64,000 bases of DNA, from contig JAKSTI010000001.1 in the NCBI GenBank assembly GCA_024402665.1, positions 1-64,000 of the forward strand. The letters are read 5' to 3'. Under the pieces are notes generated by a model, which had not been told where the DNA came from, searched no databases, and saw only the letters and a list, made by a program, of their open reading frames with translations. Within the stretch, counting starts at the first letter, position 1. Each line of letters opens with the position of its first letter. This document shows positions 1-7,776 of the stretch, piece by piece. This DNA is from Treponema sp. (GTDB lineage: Bacteria > Spirochaetota > Spirochaetia > Treponematales > Treponemataceae). The position numbers were made by a program, and so were the translations under genes.

Positions 1-87
1 TGTTTTGACTTTAGTTAATACAGGTACACATAGTGATATTTTCAAAAAATAAAAAAGTACTTATTCCTACAAATATAAATTGATTTA

Positions 88-167
88 GAAACGGGGCGTT
101 GCGGGGTGTCCCCGCAGAAGGGGTAGCGAGCAACGAAGTGCGAGCGAGGGGAAGGCTTTCCCCTACA
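88..167. repeat. GC-rich dispersed repeat, copy 1
   Basis: GC-rich block in an AT-rich setting that begins with the GGGGCGTTGCGG motif and ends in a GGGGAAGGCTTTCCCC palindrome. The flanks carry an 18-bp near-identical direct repeat (CCTACAAATAYRAATTGA at 66-83 and 162-179), so part of a tandem unit is visible. Related copies occur at 4639-4820 and 16771-16857. No coding function seen; it lies just downstream of the HD-GYP gene and its hairpins could end that transcript. The first 60 bases of the window show nothing I can identify. Confidence 0.75.
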
Positions 168-228
168 AATACGAATTGAGGGGAGATAAAACACTGTATG
201 TCCAAGGAATCCAAGAAGTGTTTTATTT

Positions 229-840
229 TTATGTATCCATACAATTATTGCTTTCATCTTCCCGGCTTTTCAGAACTTCAGCCCAATGCTCAATTACGCA
301 AGCTGCAATTTGTGGATCGTACATAATCCCAATATTTTTTTTAATTTGTTCCTTACAGAACTCTGGATTCATTCCTTTTCTATAAGGTCTGTCTGATATC
401 ATGGCATCTATGGAGTCTGCAACTGCTATTATTCTTGCCCCCAAAGGAATTTCTTCACCTTTAAGACCATCGGGATAGCCTTTACCGTCAAATCGCTCAT
501 GATGAGATCTGACAATCTTTGCAACTTCCTCAAAGGATTTTACATTCTTTAAAATGTTGTATCCTTGAACAGAATGAGATTTCATTATTTCCCATTCCTC
601 ATCAGAAAGTTTTCCTTCCTTAAGGAGCACAGAATCTCTAATTCCAATCTTTCCTATGTCATGAAGATGGGCAGCAATGTGATATGTTTCCTTTTCTTCT
701 TCAGCTAGATTCAACAGGTCGCAGATTTCTTCTGTCATCTCAGCAACTCGTGATGAATGATGACTGGTATATGGATCCCGTGCTTCCAGTGTTGAAATGA
801 TACATAAAATAAAATCATGGAATTGAGATAATGTTTGCAT
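229..840 (-). CDS. HD-GYP domain protein (putative c-di-GMP phosphodiesterase)
   Basis: A 203-residue stand-alone HD-GYP domain. The HD pair is at residues 60-61 in HLHDIGKIG, followed by HHERFDGKGYPDG at 113-125 and the conserved segment IPLGARIIAVADSIDAM (131-147) and RPYRKG. These are the metal-binding and GYP motifs of phosphodiesterases that hydrolyse cyclic di-GMP; activity here is predicted, not shown. There is no receiver, PAS or membrane segment, so it should be cytoplasmic. AAAGGAG lies 4 nt before the ATG. It starts 9 bp after the methyltransferase stop on the same strand, so the two are probably co-transcribed from the operator-bearing region at 1684-2016. Confidence 0.88.
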   Translation of the reverse strand: MQTLSQFHDFILCIISTLEARDPYTSHHSSRVAEMTEEICDLLNLAEEEKETYHIAAHLHDIGKIGIRDSVLLKEGKLSDEEWEIMKSHSVQGYNILKNVKSFEEVAKIVRSHHERFDGKGYPDGLKGEEIPLGARIIAVADSIDAMISDRPYRKGMNPEFCKEQIKKNIGIMYDPQIAACVIEHWAEVLKSREDESNNCMDT

Positions 841-849
841 AATGCTCCT

Positions 850-1683
850 TTAAACGAATATTGTTTGCAATTGTGTCTTTTCAAATACTAAAATCTTCTG
901 CGTAATTTTTTTTACGTATGGAATCCACATGAAGGCTTTTAATGCGGGATAAATTGAACTCATTCCTCTTCTAATATCATCATCCTTTACTTTGCGGAAA
1001 CCTTTTGCGATGTTTTTTATATCTTCAAAGGAATCGGCACCAAACACAAACTTCGCTCCTGTTTTCTGAATGGATTCTTCAACCTTTTCTTTGTTAACCC
1101 ATTTTTTCGCAAGGCACTCCATTAACACAGTAGCATTATCAAAATTGTCATGTATGATAGAGAGCATTTGTTCATTTTCTTCAGAGGTCAAATACATGCT
1201 TAGCCCCTCAATTATAAAAAGCATTTTTCCTTTTACAGTAATTCGTTCAGCCCATGCCGGGTCAGTAACCGATATTCCGATGGTAGAAACACGTCCTGAT
1301 TCGTTATAAATCTGATCACGTACTGCAATGGTCTCCGGCAAATCAAGGTTATACCAGGTAATCCTTCCGTTATCCATGCGATAAAATCTTGTATCCAAGC
1401 CACATGCTATATTTACTACCGTACAGTCAGGATTATTTTCGATAAAATCTTTTACCAGTTCATCGAATACTATTGTCCTGGCAATAACACCCGTACCCAT
1501 AGTAGAATCTTTTTCCGCCAATGAAAAATCGTAATCGATGCGTTCCACCAGTTCCACGGCTTTGGCATCATAAAATTTATGTTTTTTTGATTTTGAATAC
1601 TGAGCCCTGGCATAAAAGCTCTGAAGCATTGTTTCTGCTGTTCCGTTTAATTGAATCTTTATAATGTGTAAAATTGTTCTCAT
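850..1683 (-). CDS. LCM-family class I SAM-dependent methyltransferase
   Basis: A 277-residue protein of the leucine carboxyl methyltransferase-like family (COG3315 type O-methyltransferases). The SAM-binding loop is NIACGLDTRF at 91-100, followed by the family's acidic motif NLDLPE at 112-117; a second conserved stretch is FIIEGLSMYL. Bacterial members are often annotated as polyketide O-methyltransferases, but the substrate cannot be told here. The start is set by AAGGAG about 10 nt upstream of the ATG. First gene of a two-gene operon with the HD-GYP protein; two copies of an AGTTAG-N6-CTAAC inverted repeat lie 100-170 bp upstream of its start, suggesting control by a dimeric repressor or activator encoded elsewhere. 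Confidence 0.8.
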   Translation of the reverse strand: MRTILHIIKIQLNGTAETMLQSFYARAQYSKSKKHKFYDAKAVELVERIDYDFSLAEKDSTMGTGVIARTIVFDELVKDFIENNPDCTVVNIACGLDTRFYRMDNGRITWYNLDLPETIAVRDQIYNESGRVSTIGISVTDPAWAERITVKGKMLFIIEGLSMYLTSEENEQMLSIIHDNFDNATVLMECLAKKWVNKEKVEESIQKTGAKFVFGADSFEDIKNIAKGFRKVKDDDIRRGMSSIYPALKAFMWIPYVKKITQKILVFEKTQLQTIFV

Positions 1684-1787
1684 TTATTTATGCTCCTTCT
1701 TTTCAATTTTCATTAACTCAATCTCCCGCTTTCCAGCTTGTAGATTTTAGCTGCAATATTTAGTAAACGTTTGTTTATTATTATTTT

Positions 1788-1853
1788 AGTTAGTCCTTAC
1801 TAACATAATAATGAAAATAACCAACTGTTTAAAGTAGTTAGGGGATACTAACT
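1788..1853. promoter_or_regulatory. Pair of AGTTAG-N6-CTAAC operator-like sites
   Basis: Two inverted repeats with the same half-sites: AGTTAGTCCTTACTAACA at 1788-1805 and AGTTAGGGGATACTAACT at 1836-1853, 48 bp apart centre to centre. The six central bases differ while the half-sites are kept, which is what a dimeric helix-turn-helix regulator would select. They lie in the 333-bp divergent gap (1684-2016) between the methyltransferase/HD-GYP operon (minus strand) and the CPBP protease (plus strand), so either or both could be controlled. A partial half-site pair (AACTG at 1823-1827, TAGTT at 1835-1839) lies between them. Nothing else in the gap was recognised. Confidence 0.6.
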
Positions 1854-2016
1854 GTTTTTTTAGAAAGAAATAAGTGAAGCTTACAAATGCAGTACATTAA
1901 TATAATTTATTTTGCTTTTACAAAAGTTATGGTATGATGAACTAGAGTATTTTTGTCTGGGTGGGTCATGCCAGCGTAAGACTTAAGACTTCTGATTTTA
2001 ATATGGAGAATATAAA

Positions 2017-2766
2017 ATGATTTCAATGTGGATTTGTTTTGCATTATTTTTTGTGGTTTACGCAATCAAACTTTGTAATTTATGGATTGTTCTTATGGCT
2101 TGGTCTGCAGGTCTTTCAATTTATCTTTTAATAAAAAATAAACTTCCATCTGCCAAATATATAATCATCGCAGTTTTACTTGCATTGGTGGCATCCCTTT
2201 CATACTTTGCGTTGGGATTCCGTTTTTATTTGCAAATGCCTCTAAGTGCGGTATCTTGTTTTTTGGCCAGCCTTGCAACTTTTTCTGTAATGGAAAAATA
2301 TGGCGATTACTCTTTAATCCGAACTGAATCGAAAACTTCCCCATTGATTTCAATTTTGATTGCTCTTGCAGTAGGAATCGTTTTAGGATTAATCAATCTT
2401 CTGTTGGCAAAAGCCAGCAACCAGCAGTCCGATTTTGCAATCACTTTCCCAAGAATCATTTTAAGTTTAAATCCTGGTATTTTAGAAGAAATCACAAATC
2501 GTGCAATTTATCTTGCATTTTTCACATACTTCTTTACTAGACAGAATAAACCTGCAACAAAATTTCAGACTTTTACAATGATGTTCATGATGACTGTTCC
2601 ACATTGTTTTGCTCATGGTTACAGCGTTGTTGAAAGCCTGATTCTTCTTGTTCTTTTTGGATTGCCATTTGCAATTTTACAGCGAAAACGAGATTTAACT
2701 TCGGCAATGCTTAGTCATACAATTGTTGATTTAATTCGATTCATTACATTTGGTTTACCGGTGTAA
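2017..2766 (+). CDS. CPBP-family intramembrane metalloprotease
   Basis: A 249-residue, highly hydrophobic protein with about seven predicted membrane spans. It carries the CPBP (CAAX protease/bacteriocin-processing, former 'Abi') signature: E157-E158 and R162 in LEEITNRAIY, histidines H196 and H200 in VPHCFAHGY, and H234 in MLSHTIVDLIRF. In this family these residues bind zinc or form the catalytic glutamate pair. The start is supported by GGAG upstream of ATG 2017; a second ATG lies three codons in. The next gene on the same strand (174 bp away) is an ECF-like sigma factor, so a role in regulated intramembrane proteolysis of a sigma regulator is conceivable, but this is context only. No substrate can be named. 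Confidence 0.82.
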   Translation: MISMWICFALFFVVYAIKLCNLWIVLMAWSAGLSIYLLIKNKLPSAKYIIIAVLLALVASLSYFALGFRFYLQMPLSAVSCFLASLATFSVMEKYGDYSLIRTESKTSPLISILIALAVGIVLGLINLLLAKASNQQSDFAITFPRIILSLNPGILEEITNRAIYLAFFTYFFTRQNKPATKFQTFTMMFMMTVPHCFAHGYSVVESLILLVLFGLPFAILQRKRDLTSAMLSHTIVDLIRFITFGLPV

Positions 2767-2939
2767 TTAGAATTAATACATGTTTGCTTTAACTACTCCC
2801 ATCAACAGAATTTTAGCGGGATAGGCTTTAAATTTTTAGATTTCTTATTTTATTTTTTTTACTAACCTTTTTTTCTTTTGGTTACTATATAATTAAACAA
2901 AAGGATTGGTCGACTTAATCTTTCAGACGTGATTACAAA

Positions 2940-4634
2940 ATGACAACAAAATTTTCAAAACAATTTGTAGATGAATATTCTCTTTTTTTATTGAATTGGG
3001 CAAAAGGTAAAACTGGAACTGTTGAACTGGCGGAAGAACTGGTTCAGGAAGTGTGGCTTCAGTTTTTTCATGCGGCCGAGATTGAAGAAAAAAGAGGAAA
3101 CACAATTCAGAAACCTGAAAATTTTCTGTGGAAAATTGCTCATTATGTCTGGTGCAACTTTTTACGAAGCAAAAAATCTTCAAACGGAAATAATGTTTCT
3201 GTTAATGAAAATGAAATTCAAATTGCTGATAACGAATCGAACTTTGTAGAAAAACTGATTGAAGATGAAGAGAATAAAAAACTTATTTCTTACATGCGTC
3301 AAACAATTATGAAGTTGAATTATCTTCAGCGGGAAATTTTGATTTCTTTTTATATTGATGGAAAATCCCAGAAGGAAATTGCTGAAAACTTGAATGTTTC
3401 AGTAAGCACTGTAAAGTGGCATTTGTTTGATACACGAAAGAAGGTAAAAGAGGAAATTATTACTATGGAAAACAAAAATACTTTATCAGATGAATTTGTT
3501 TACAGACCAAAACATTTGCACATGGGCATAAATGGTTCGTGGGCTCCAGAATTGGATACAAATAAGATTAATGAAAGTCTTTCAAAGCAGAATATCTGTA
3601 TTGCCTGTTATGAAAAACCTCAGACTATTGAAAAATTGAATCAGATGTTAGGAATCCCAAAGCCTTATCTTGAAGAAGATTTGCGCTGGCTGGTGGAAAA
3701 AGATTTTTTGAAGCTAGAAAATAATGAATATTCAACAATCTTTTCTATTACTACCTATCAGAATTCTCAGGATATTTATGGAATTTATCTGAACCTGCGG
3801 GAAGAGCTTTCTGATATAATTATTGAAGAATTGGAAAATGCAGAGGAAAAAATAAAAGCCTGTGGATTTTATGGAAATGATCTTCCAATGGAAAAGTTGT
3901 TGTGGTTTCTGATTTACTTTCTTTGCTCAGGATTTGATTTGAAAATTGAAGATGCAAACATTGAACGCCCAATTCGATCGGATGGTGGAAAATATTTTCC
4001 TCTTGGTTTTGATTGCACTGAATATGAAAATCTGCATGTAAATCTTGATACAAGTTTCTGGAGTATGAATGGTCCAATGTCCAGCGGTATGGAAAAACAC
4101 GGCGGATTCTGGTGGTACGGTCTTTACAATTTTGGTGAATCAGAAATTATTGATATTGTTATGGAAAAATATAAGGAAGAAAATCGTCCTCTTACAAAAC
4201 TGCTTATGGATATTCTTGATACTTATGATGGAAAAACCTTTAATTTTTCTGTGTCAACTCTTAATGAAAATCAAAAAGAAACCCTGGCAATTCTTATCAA
4301 AAAAGGATTTGTTCATCTTAAAAACGATTATGCATATCCAAATTTCTGCGTATTCAACAAAACTCAAATGGAAGAAATCACTCCAATTATGCAGGCAATT
4401 GGTGATAAACTTGAGTCTGCATTAAAAAAACTGGTAGAAGAATTGCAGATCTATTATGAGAGCAAAATTCCTGCTCATCTTAAATATATGAAACCTCTGT
4501 TTGTTCAACAGTCCGCAAATGATATAGGATGGCTTACAACATTGCTGGCTTTCAATGACAAAAAACTCTTTGTACCAGAAAATAATGAGATTGGACAATT
4601 TCTTACCTTATTGTATGTAAAATATAATAATTGA
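2940..4634 (+). CDS. Long ECF-like sigma-70 family factor with C-terminal regulatory domain
   Basis: A 564-residue protein in two parts. Residues 1-175 are a sigma-70 factor of ECF type: region 2 around AEELVQEVWLQFF (31-43) and FLWKIAHYVWCNFLR (62-76), region 4 with a helix-turn-helix in SQKEIAENLNVSVSTVKWHL (143-162). ECF factors usually stop near residue 180-200; here about 385 more residues follow, beginning with a second winged-helix-like segment (about 228-275, PQTIEKLNQMLGIPKPYLEE) and ending in an uncharacterised region. Similar long sigma proteins exist in gut Firmicutes, where the tail is thought to replace an anti-sigma factor; that is recollection. No clear Shine-Dalgarno sequence precedes the ATG. 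No anti-sigma gene lies next to it. Confidence 0.78.
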   Translation: MTTKFSKQFVDEYSLFLLNWAKGKTGTVELAEELVQEVWLQFFHAAEIEEKRGNTIQKPENFLWKIAHYVWCNFLRSKKSSNGNNVSVNENEIQIADNESNFVEKLIEDEENKKLISYMRQTIMKLNYLQREILISFYIDGKSQKEIAENLNVSVSTVKWHLFDTRKKVKEEIITMENKNTLSDEFVYRPKHLHMGINGSWAPELDTNKINESLSKQNICIACYEKPQTIEKLNQMLGIPKPYLEEDLRWLVEKDFLKLENNEYSTIFSITTYQNSQDIYGIYLNLREELSDIIIEELENAEEKIKACGFYGNDLPMEKLLWFLIYFLCSGFDLKIEDANIERPIRSDGGKYFPLGFDCTEYENLHVNLDTSFWSMNGPMSSGMEKHGGFWWYGLYNFGESEIIDIVMEKYKEENRPLTKLLMDILDTYDGKTFNFSVSTLNENQKETLAILIKKGFVHLKNDYAYPNFCVFNKTQMEEITPIMQAIGDKLESALKKLVEELQIYYESKIPAHLKYMKPLFVQQSANDIGWLTTLLAFNDKKLFVPENNEIGQFLTLLYVKYNN

Positions 4635-4638
4635 CTTA

Positions 4639-4820
4639 AAAACGGGGCGTTGCGGGAAGTAAGTAAAGCTAAAAATTGCTTTCGCAATTTTCTTAACGCT
4701 TTGCTATAGAACACTGGCCGCCAGCCGCCTTACACACCCCGCTAGAAGGGGTAGCGGAAGACAGCGGTTCCTGAGCTTGTCGAAGGACGCTGGCTGGAGC
4801 GAGGGGGAGACTTCCCCCTA
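4639..4820. repeat. GC-rich dispersed repeat, copy 2 (composite)
   Basis: Starts immediately after the sigma-factor stop with the GGGGCGTTGCGG motif and ends with GGGGGAGACTTCCCCC. The middle (about 4665-4790) carries an extra insert with the palindrome AAAATTGCTTTCGCAATTTT (near 4670-4692) and a TGAGCTTGTCGAAGG stretch. The repeat runs in frame into the 5' side of the NUDIX gene, creating a false N-terminal extension of 23 residues. Compared with copies at 88-167 and 16771-16857 it is about twice as long, so it probably gained a nested element. Confidence 0.7.
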
Positions 4821-4845
4821 CAAATATAAAAATAGAGAAAATAAA

Positions 4846-5394
4846 ATGGAAAAGTTTGATTTATACAATTATGACCGTACTTTAAGTGGCAAGACAATCG
4901 AAAGAGGAAATCCTGTGCCGGATGGATATTACCGTTTAGTTGTTGTGGTGCTGATTTTTAATTCTAAAGGGGAATTACTTATTCAACAGCGACAGAGTTA
5001 TAAGAAAAACTGGTCAAATCTGTGGGACATTTCCAGTGCGGGGCATGTAACAGCTGGCGAAACAAGTCAGCAGGGGGCTTCAAGAGAGCTTAAGGAAGAA
5101 CTTGGCATTGATTATGATTTTTCAAATACGGCTCCAGTAATGACAATTTCTTTTCCTCACGGTTTTAATGATTTTTACATTATTCATAAAGATTTAGATG
5201 TTACAAAATTGCAGCTTCAGGAAGAGGAAGTTCAGTCTGCAAAATGGGCTACTAAGGAAGAAGTTTTGCAGATGATAGATGATGGTCGCTTTATACCTTA
5301 CAATAAAGGAATTGTGGATTTTATTTTCTTTCAGTTTGATCATCAAGGAACTCATACAAAAGCTGATTGGACTGTGCCGGTAAAAAATGTTTAA
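4846..5394 (+). CDS. NUDIX hydrolase
   Basis: A 182-residue NUDIX-fold protein. The complete NUDIX box is at residues 66-88: G66, E72, R80-E81-L82, E84-E85, G87, following the GX5EX7REUXEEXGU pattern; the sequence before it (LLIQQRQSYKKNWSNLWDIS) resembles the isopentenyl-diphosphate isomerase/YfcD branch, whose substrates are mostly unknown. I chose ATG 4846 instead of the upstream in-frame ATG 4777 because the extra codons are encoded by the dispersed repeat and do not belong to the fold. The Shine-Dalgarno is weak (GAG 8-10 nt upstream). It is followed by the methyltransferase fusion gene 52 bp downstream and may share its transcript. Confidence 0.85.
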   Translation: MEKFDLYNYDRTLSGKTIERGNPVPDGYYRLVVVVLIFNSKGELLIQQRQSYKKNWSNLWDISSAGHVTAGETSQQGASRELKEELGIDYDFSNTAPVMTISFPHGFNDFYIIHKDLDVTKLQLQEEEVQSAKWATKEEVLQMIDDGRFIPYNKGIVDFIFFQFDHQGTHTKADWTVPVKNV

Positions 5395-5446
5395 TGGAAA
5401 GAAGAAGATTTGGAAAAGTATAATGTATGCTTGAGAGGAGATAAAT

Positions 5447-6451
5447 ATGATTGAATCTGTTGGCTGGGACTGGAATGTTGTTACTGATTCGTACTGGTTG
5501 AATCCTTGTGAAGAAAGTTATTATTACGCTGTAAACTGGAAAAATGCTGGCTGTAAGTCTGTTTTGGATTTGGGATGCGGGTTAGGGCGACATTCGATTC
5601 TTTTTGCAAAATCTGGATATAAGGTTACTGCCTGCGATATTTCAAAAGAGGCTGTTGCTCATCTGAAAAAATGGGAAAAGGAAGAAGGGGTTGATATCCG
5701 CACTGTTCTGGCTGATATGAAAGAACTTCCTTTTGCGGACAATGCTTTTGACTGTATTTTTTCATACCATGTTATTTCTCATACCGATACTGAAGGTTTT
5801 ACGGGCATAATGAATGAAATAAAACGAGTGCTCCGTCCAAATGGAAAAATCTTTTTTACGCTGTGTTCAAAGGATGCCTGGTCTTTTACAGAAGGAAATT
5901 TTCCAAAAATTGATGAAAACAGTGTTTTGAAGACCGAAGGGGCAGAAGTTAATGTTCCCCATTTCTATGTAAACAAGGATGATATTCTGCGTCTTCTTCC
6001 TGATTTTGAAATTCATTCTATTCGCCATATTGATGACTGCTATCACGACGGGAAATTTGGAAAGGGATGTCATTATCATATATCTGCAACGCTAAATAAA
6101 ACTGCCTCTGAACCAGATTATTCTTCTGTAATTGGCAGAGAAGTTTCGGGAGAAATTGACAGACCTTTGGGAACTGCACATCCACGACACCCTCAAATGA
6201 TTTATCCAATTAATTACGGATTTGTTAATGGTATTTTTGCTGCCGATGGTGCAGAGCAGGATATTTATCTTTTTAATGAAAACAAGCCGGTAAAAACTTT
6301 TACAGGAAAGGTCATTGCCGTTTACCACAGATTCAACGATGTGGAAGATAAATGGATTGTTTCGGCAGACGGTTCTGATGTTTCTGATGAAGAAATATTG
6401 AAACAGATAGATTTCCAGGAAAAGTATTTCGATGGAAAACTGTACAGGTAA
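5447..6451 (+). CDS. SAM methyltransferase - inorganic pyrophosphatase-like fusion
   Basis: A 334-residue fusion. Residues about 30-215 are a class I SAM-dependent methyltransferase with motif I DLGCGLGRHS (41-50), the acidic loop CDIS (63-66) and LPFADNAFDCIFSYHVISH. Residues about 226-334 match the short inorganic pyrophosphatase-like family: E236 in SGEIDRPLG, then HPRHPQMIYPINYGF (245-259) and DGAEQD (267-272), the equivalents of the metal-binding DGDPxD loop, then FTGKVIAVYHRFNDVEDKW. No obvious linker separates the parts. What the pairing achieves is unknown; SAM methylation does not release pyrophosphate, so it may act on a phosphorylated or nucleotide-linked substrate. AGAGGAG sits 6-7 nt before the ATG, fixing the start. 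Confidence 0.8.
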   Translation: MIESVGWDWNVVTDSYWLNPCEESYYYAVNWKNAGCKSVLDLGCGLGRHSILFAKSGYKVTACDISKEAVAHLKKWEKEEGVDIRTVLADMKELPFADNAFDCIFSYHVISHTDTEGFTGIMNEIKRVLRPNGKIFFTLCSKDAWSFTEGNFPKIDENSVLKTEGAEVNVPHFYVNKDDILRLLPDFEIHSIRHIDDCYHDGKFGKGCHYHISATLNKTASEPDYSSVIGREVSGEIDRPLGTAHPRHPQMIYPINYGFVNGIFAADGAEQDIYLFNENKPVKTFTGKVIAVYHRFNDVEDKWIVSADGSDVSDEEILKQIDFQEKYFDGKLYR

Positions 6452-6478
6452 TCAGAATAACAATTTTTAGAAATCCCA

Positions 6479-6519
6479 GGGGTCTGTCCCCTCCAAAAAT
6501 CCTAGGGGTCTGTCCCCTG
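6479..6519. repeat. AGGGGTCTGTCCCCT palindrome, two copies
   Basis: Two exact copies of a 15-bp interrupted palindrome, 6479-6493 and 6505-6519, in direct series with a short AT-rich spacer. They sit between the methyltransferase fusion and the first small orphan gene. Identical copies occur at 7753-7767 and, inside the alpha-galactosidase gene, at 36352-36366; a diverged one is in the LacI gene near 38438-38453. The pair marks the left edge of a low-GC island. Confidence 0.85.
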
Positions 6520-6559
6520 TAAAAAGCTGAAATAATCAGAGACCTAACAGGAGTAGTGT

Positions 6560-6994
6560 ATGAAGAAAAAAATCATATTCATATTAATGTTTATAATAAA
6601 TACATTTTCAATTCATTCAAGAGAAGTAACTCCTTATGATGATTTACAAATAATTGGAAACTATATATCAACATATTATGGAAGATACAAGGTTTTACCC
6701 AGGAACTTTTCTGAATTAGAAAAAATGCCATATTTTACTGAAGATGATATTAAAAAAAGAATTAGCGGGATTAAAAGAAATTATAATTTAGATTTAAAAA
6801 TTATTGGTTCTAATGAAATCCGGATATGTATGAAAAAGAATGAAGAAATCTATGAGATGAAAATATTCTTTGGAGTAATTCAAGAATACAATATTTTTAA
6901 GAATGATAAATTCGTTTATAATTATCAGAAAGATTCCAATGGGAATCTAATCTTATCAGATGATAATTATGAAATAAAAACATCCATCGATTAA
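6560..6994 (+). CDS. Small secreted protein of unknown function
   Basis: Not recognised. The 144-residue product begins with a classical signal peptide (MKKKIIFILMFIINTFSIHS, likely cut near residue 20) and continues as a charged, soluble domain rich in Lys, Asn and Ile. The segment DLQIIGNYISTYYGRYKVLP is faintly like the region after the signal in small periplasmic or pseudopilin-like proteins, but I would not assign it. AGGAG lies 6-7 nt before the ATG. Its very high AT content and the repeat pair just upstream suggest it belongs to a horizontally mobile island running to 7767. Confidence 0.65.
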   Translation: MKKKIIFILMFIINTFSIHSREVTPYDDLQIIGNYISTYYGRYKVLPRNFSELEKMPYFTEDDIKKRISGIKRNYNLDLKIIGSNEIRICMKKNEEIYEMKIFFGVIQEYNIFKNDKFVYNYQKDSNGNLILSDDNYEIKTSID

Positions 6995-7240
6995 TCAAAA
7001 TTGTGAAAAAAAATAAATATGACTGAACTAAGAACAGAAAAATATAAATTAAATGGGTTTCTTATATATATGTAGTCATCTTTTGGGGTTAATTATTTTT
7101 TTTTAGTTTAGGGAAAGTAAATAAAACTGTAGATTATTTGCTACTTTTATTATTTATTTTTGATTGTATTTGGCTTCTTTTTGTTTTTTTTCGTAATTTT
7201 AAAATTAAAAACGTATTGTTTCATGAATAGGAGGAAAGTG

Positions 7241-7477
7241 ATGAATTTACCTGTTAGAAATTCAACTGATTTTTTAGTAGTTTGTTTAACCTTAATTAGT
7301 TTTCCAGTTTTGCCAGAGATGAAAAAATTGATAATGAAAAAAATATCATTAAAAACATTTTTTACTAATTTACTGAACCAAAAGATTAAATTAATTTCCT
7401 TTATAAGTTTGATTCTTTTGTTTATTTTATCTGCAATTTATTTGGTTATATTTATTATTAATCATATTAGTGTGTAA
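7241..7477 (+). CDS. Small membrane protein of unknown function
   Basis: Not recognised. A 78-residue product with a hydrophobic stretch near the N-terminus (DFLVVCLTLISFPVL) and a strong membrane helix at the C-terminus (about 51-75). I chose ATG 7241 because a perfect AGGAGG (7229-7234) lies 6 nt before it; an open frame extends upstream to a TTG at 7160 but has no ribosome binding site. The gene sits in the low-GC island between AGGGGTCTGTCCCCT copies and nearly abuts the next small membrane gene, so the two may form a unit. The 245 bp upstream (6995-7240) is AT-rich with no gene I can support. Confidence 0.5.
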   Translation: MNLPVRNSTDFLVVCLTLISFPVLPEMKKLIMKKISLKTFFTNLLNQKIKLISFISLILLFILSAIYLVIFIINHISV

Positions 7478-7508
7478 TGTATTTTTCAAGGAGAATAAAA
7501 ATAATATT

Positions 7509-7745
7509 ATGAATAAAAGACGAAACCCTTATATACCACTGTTATTAAGTGTATTATTGATTTTTGCATATGTGATTTTAATTCTTTTTGTCACTATTAA
7601 ATATGATTTTGCGAAAGTATTGATTGAAAAATTTATCCATCTGTTTAGAAATAACGAAATAGCAGAAGCTTTGTTTGCAGTCATATTTTTTGTGATTCCA
7701 GTTTCAGTTATATTTGGAATTATAAACAGAAAACCTAGATCATAA
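7509..7745 (+). CDS. Small two-span membrane protein of unknown function
   Basis: Not recognised. A 78-residue protein with two predicted membrane helices (about residues 9-30 and 52-71) joined by a short charged loop (KVLIEKFIHLFRNNEIAEA). The start is uncertain: ATG 7509 gives a typical positively charged N-terminus (MNKRRNPY), but the AAGGAG at 7488-7493 is 15 nt away, longer than usual; an in-frame ATG at 7470 overlaps the previous gene. It ends 7 bp before the AGGGGTCTGTCCCCT copy at 7753, at the right border of the island. Confidence 0.45.
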   Translation: MNKRRNPYIPLLLSVLLIFAYVILILFVTIKYDFAKVLIEKFIHLFRNNEIAEALFAVIFFVIPVSVIFGIINRKPRS

Positions 7746-7752
7746 AATCCCT

Positions 7753-7767
7753 AGGGGTCTGTCCCCT
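7753..7767. repeat. AGGGGTCTGTCCCCT palindrome at a gene breakpoint
   Basis: Third exact copy of the 15-bp palindrome. It lies 9 bp upstream of the point at which recognisable GGDEF homology begins, so it is at or very near the junction where the front of a diguanylate cyclase gene has been lost. Confidence 0.85.
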
Positions 7768-7776
7768 AATCCCTTT

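Noticed and set aside
4777-4845. N-terminal extension of the NUDIX protein from ATG 4777
   Set aside because: The extra 23 codons are encoded by the dispersed GC-rich repeat; the NUDIX fold begins after ATG 4846.
7019-7240. Very short open frames (18 and about 30 codons), one with a hydrophobic translation near 7138-7230
   Set aside because: No ribosome binding site, very short, and AT-rich DNA readily gives Leu/Phe-rich frames; could be a relic of a membrane gene but not supportable.
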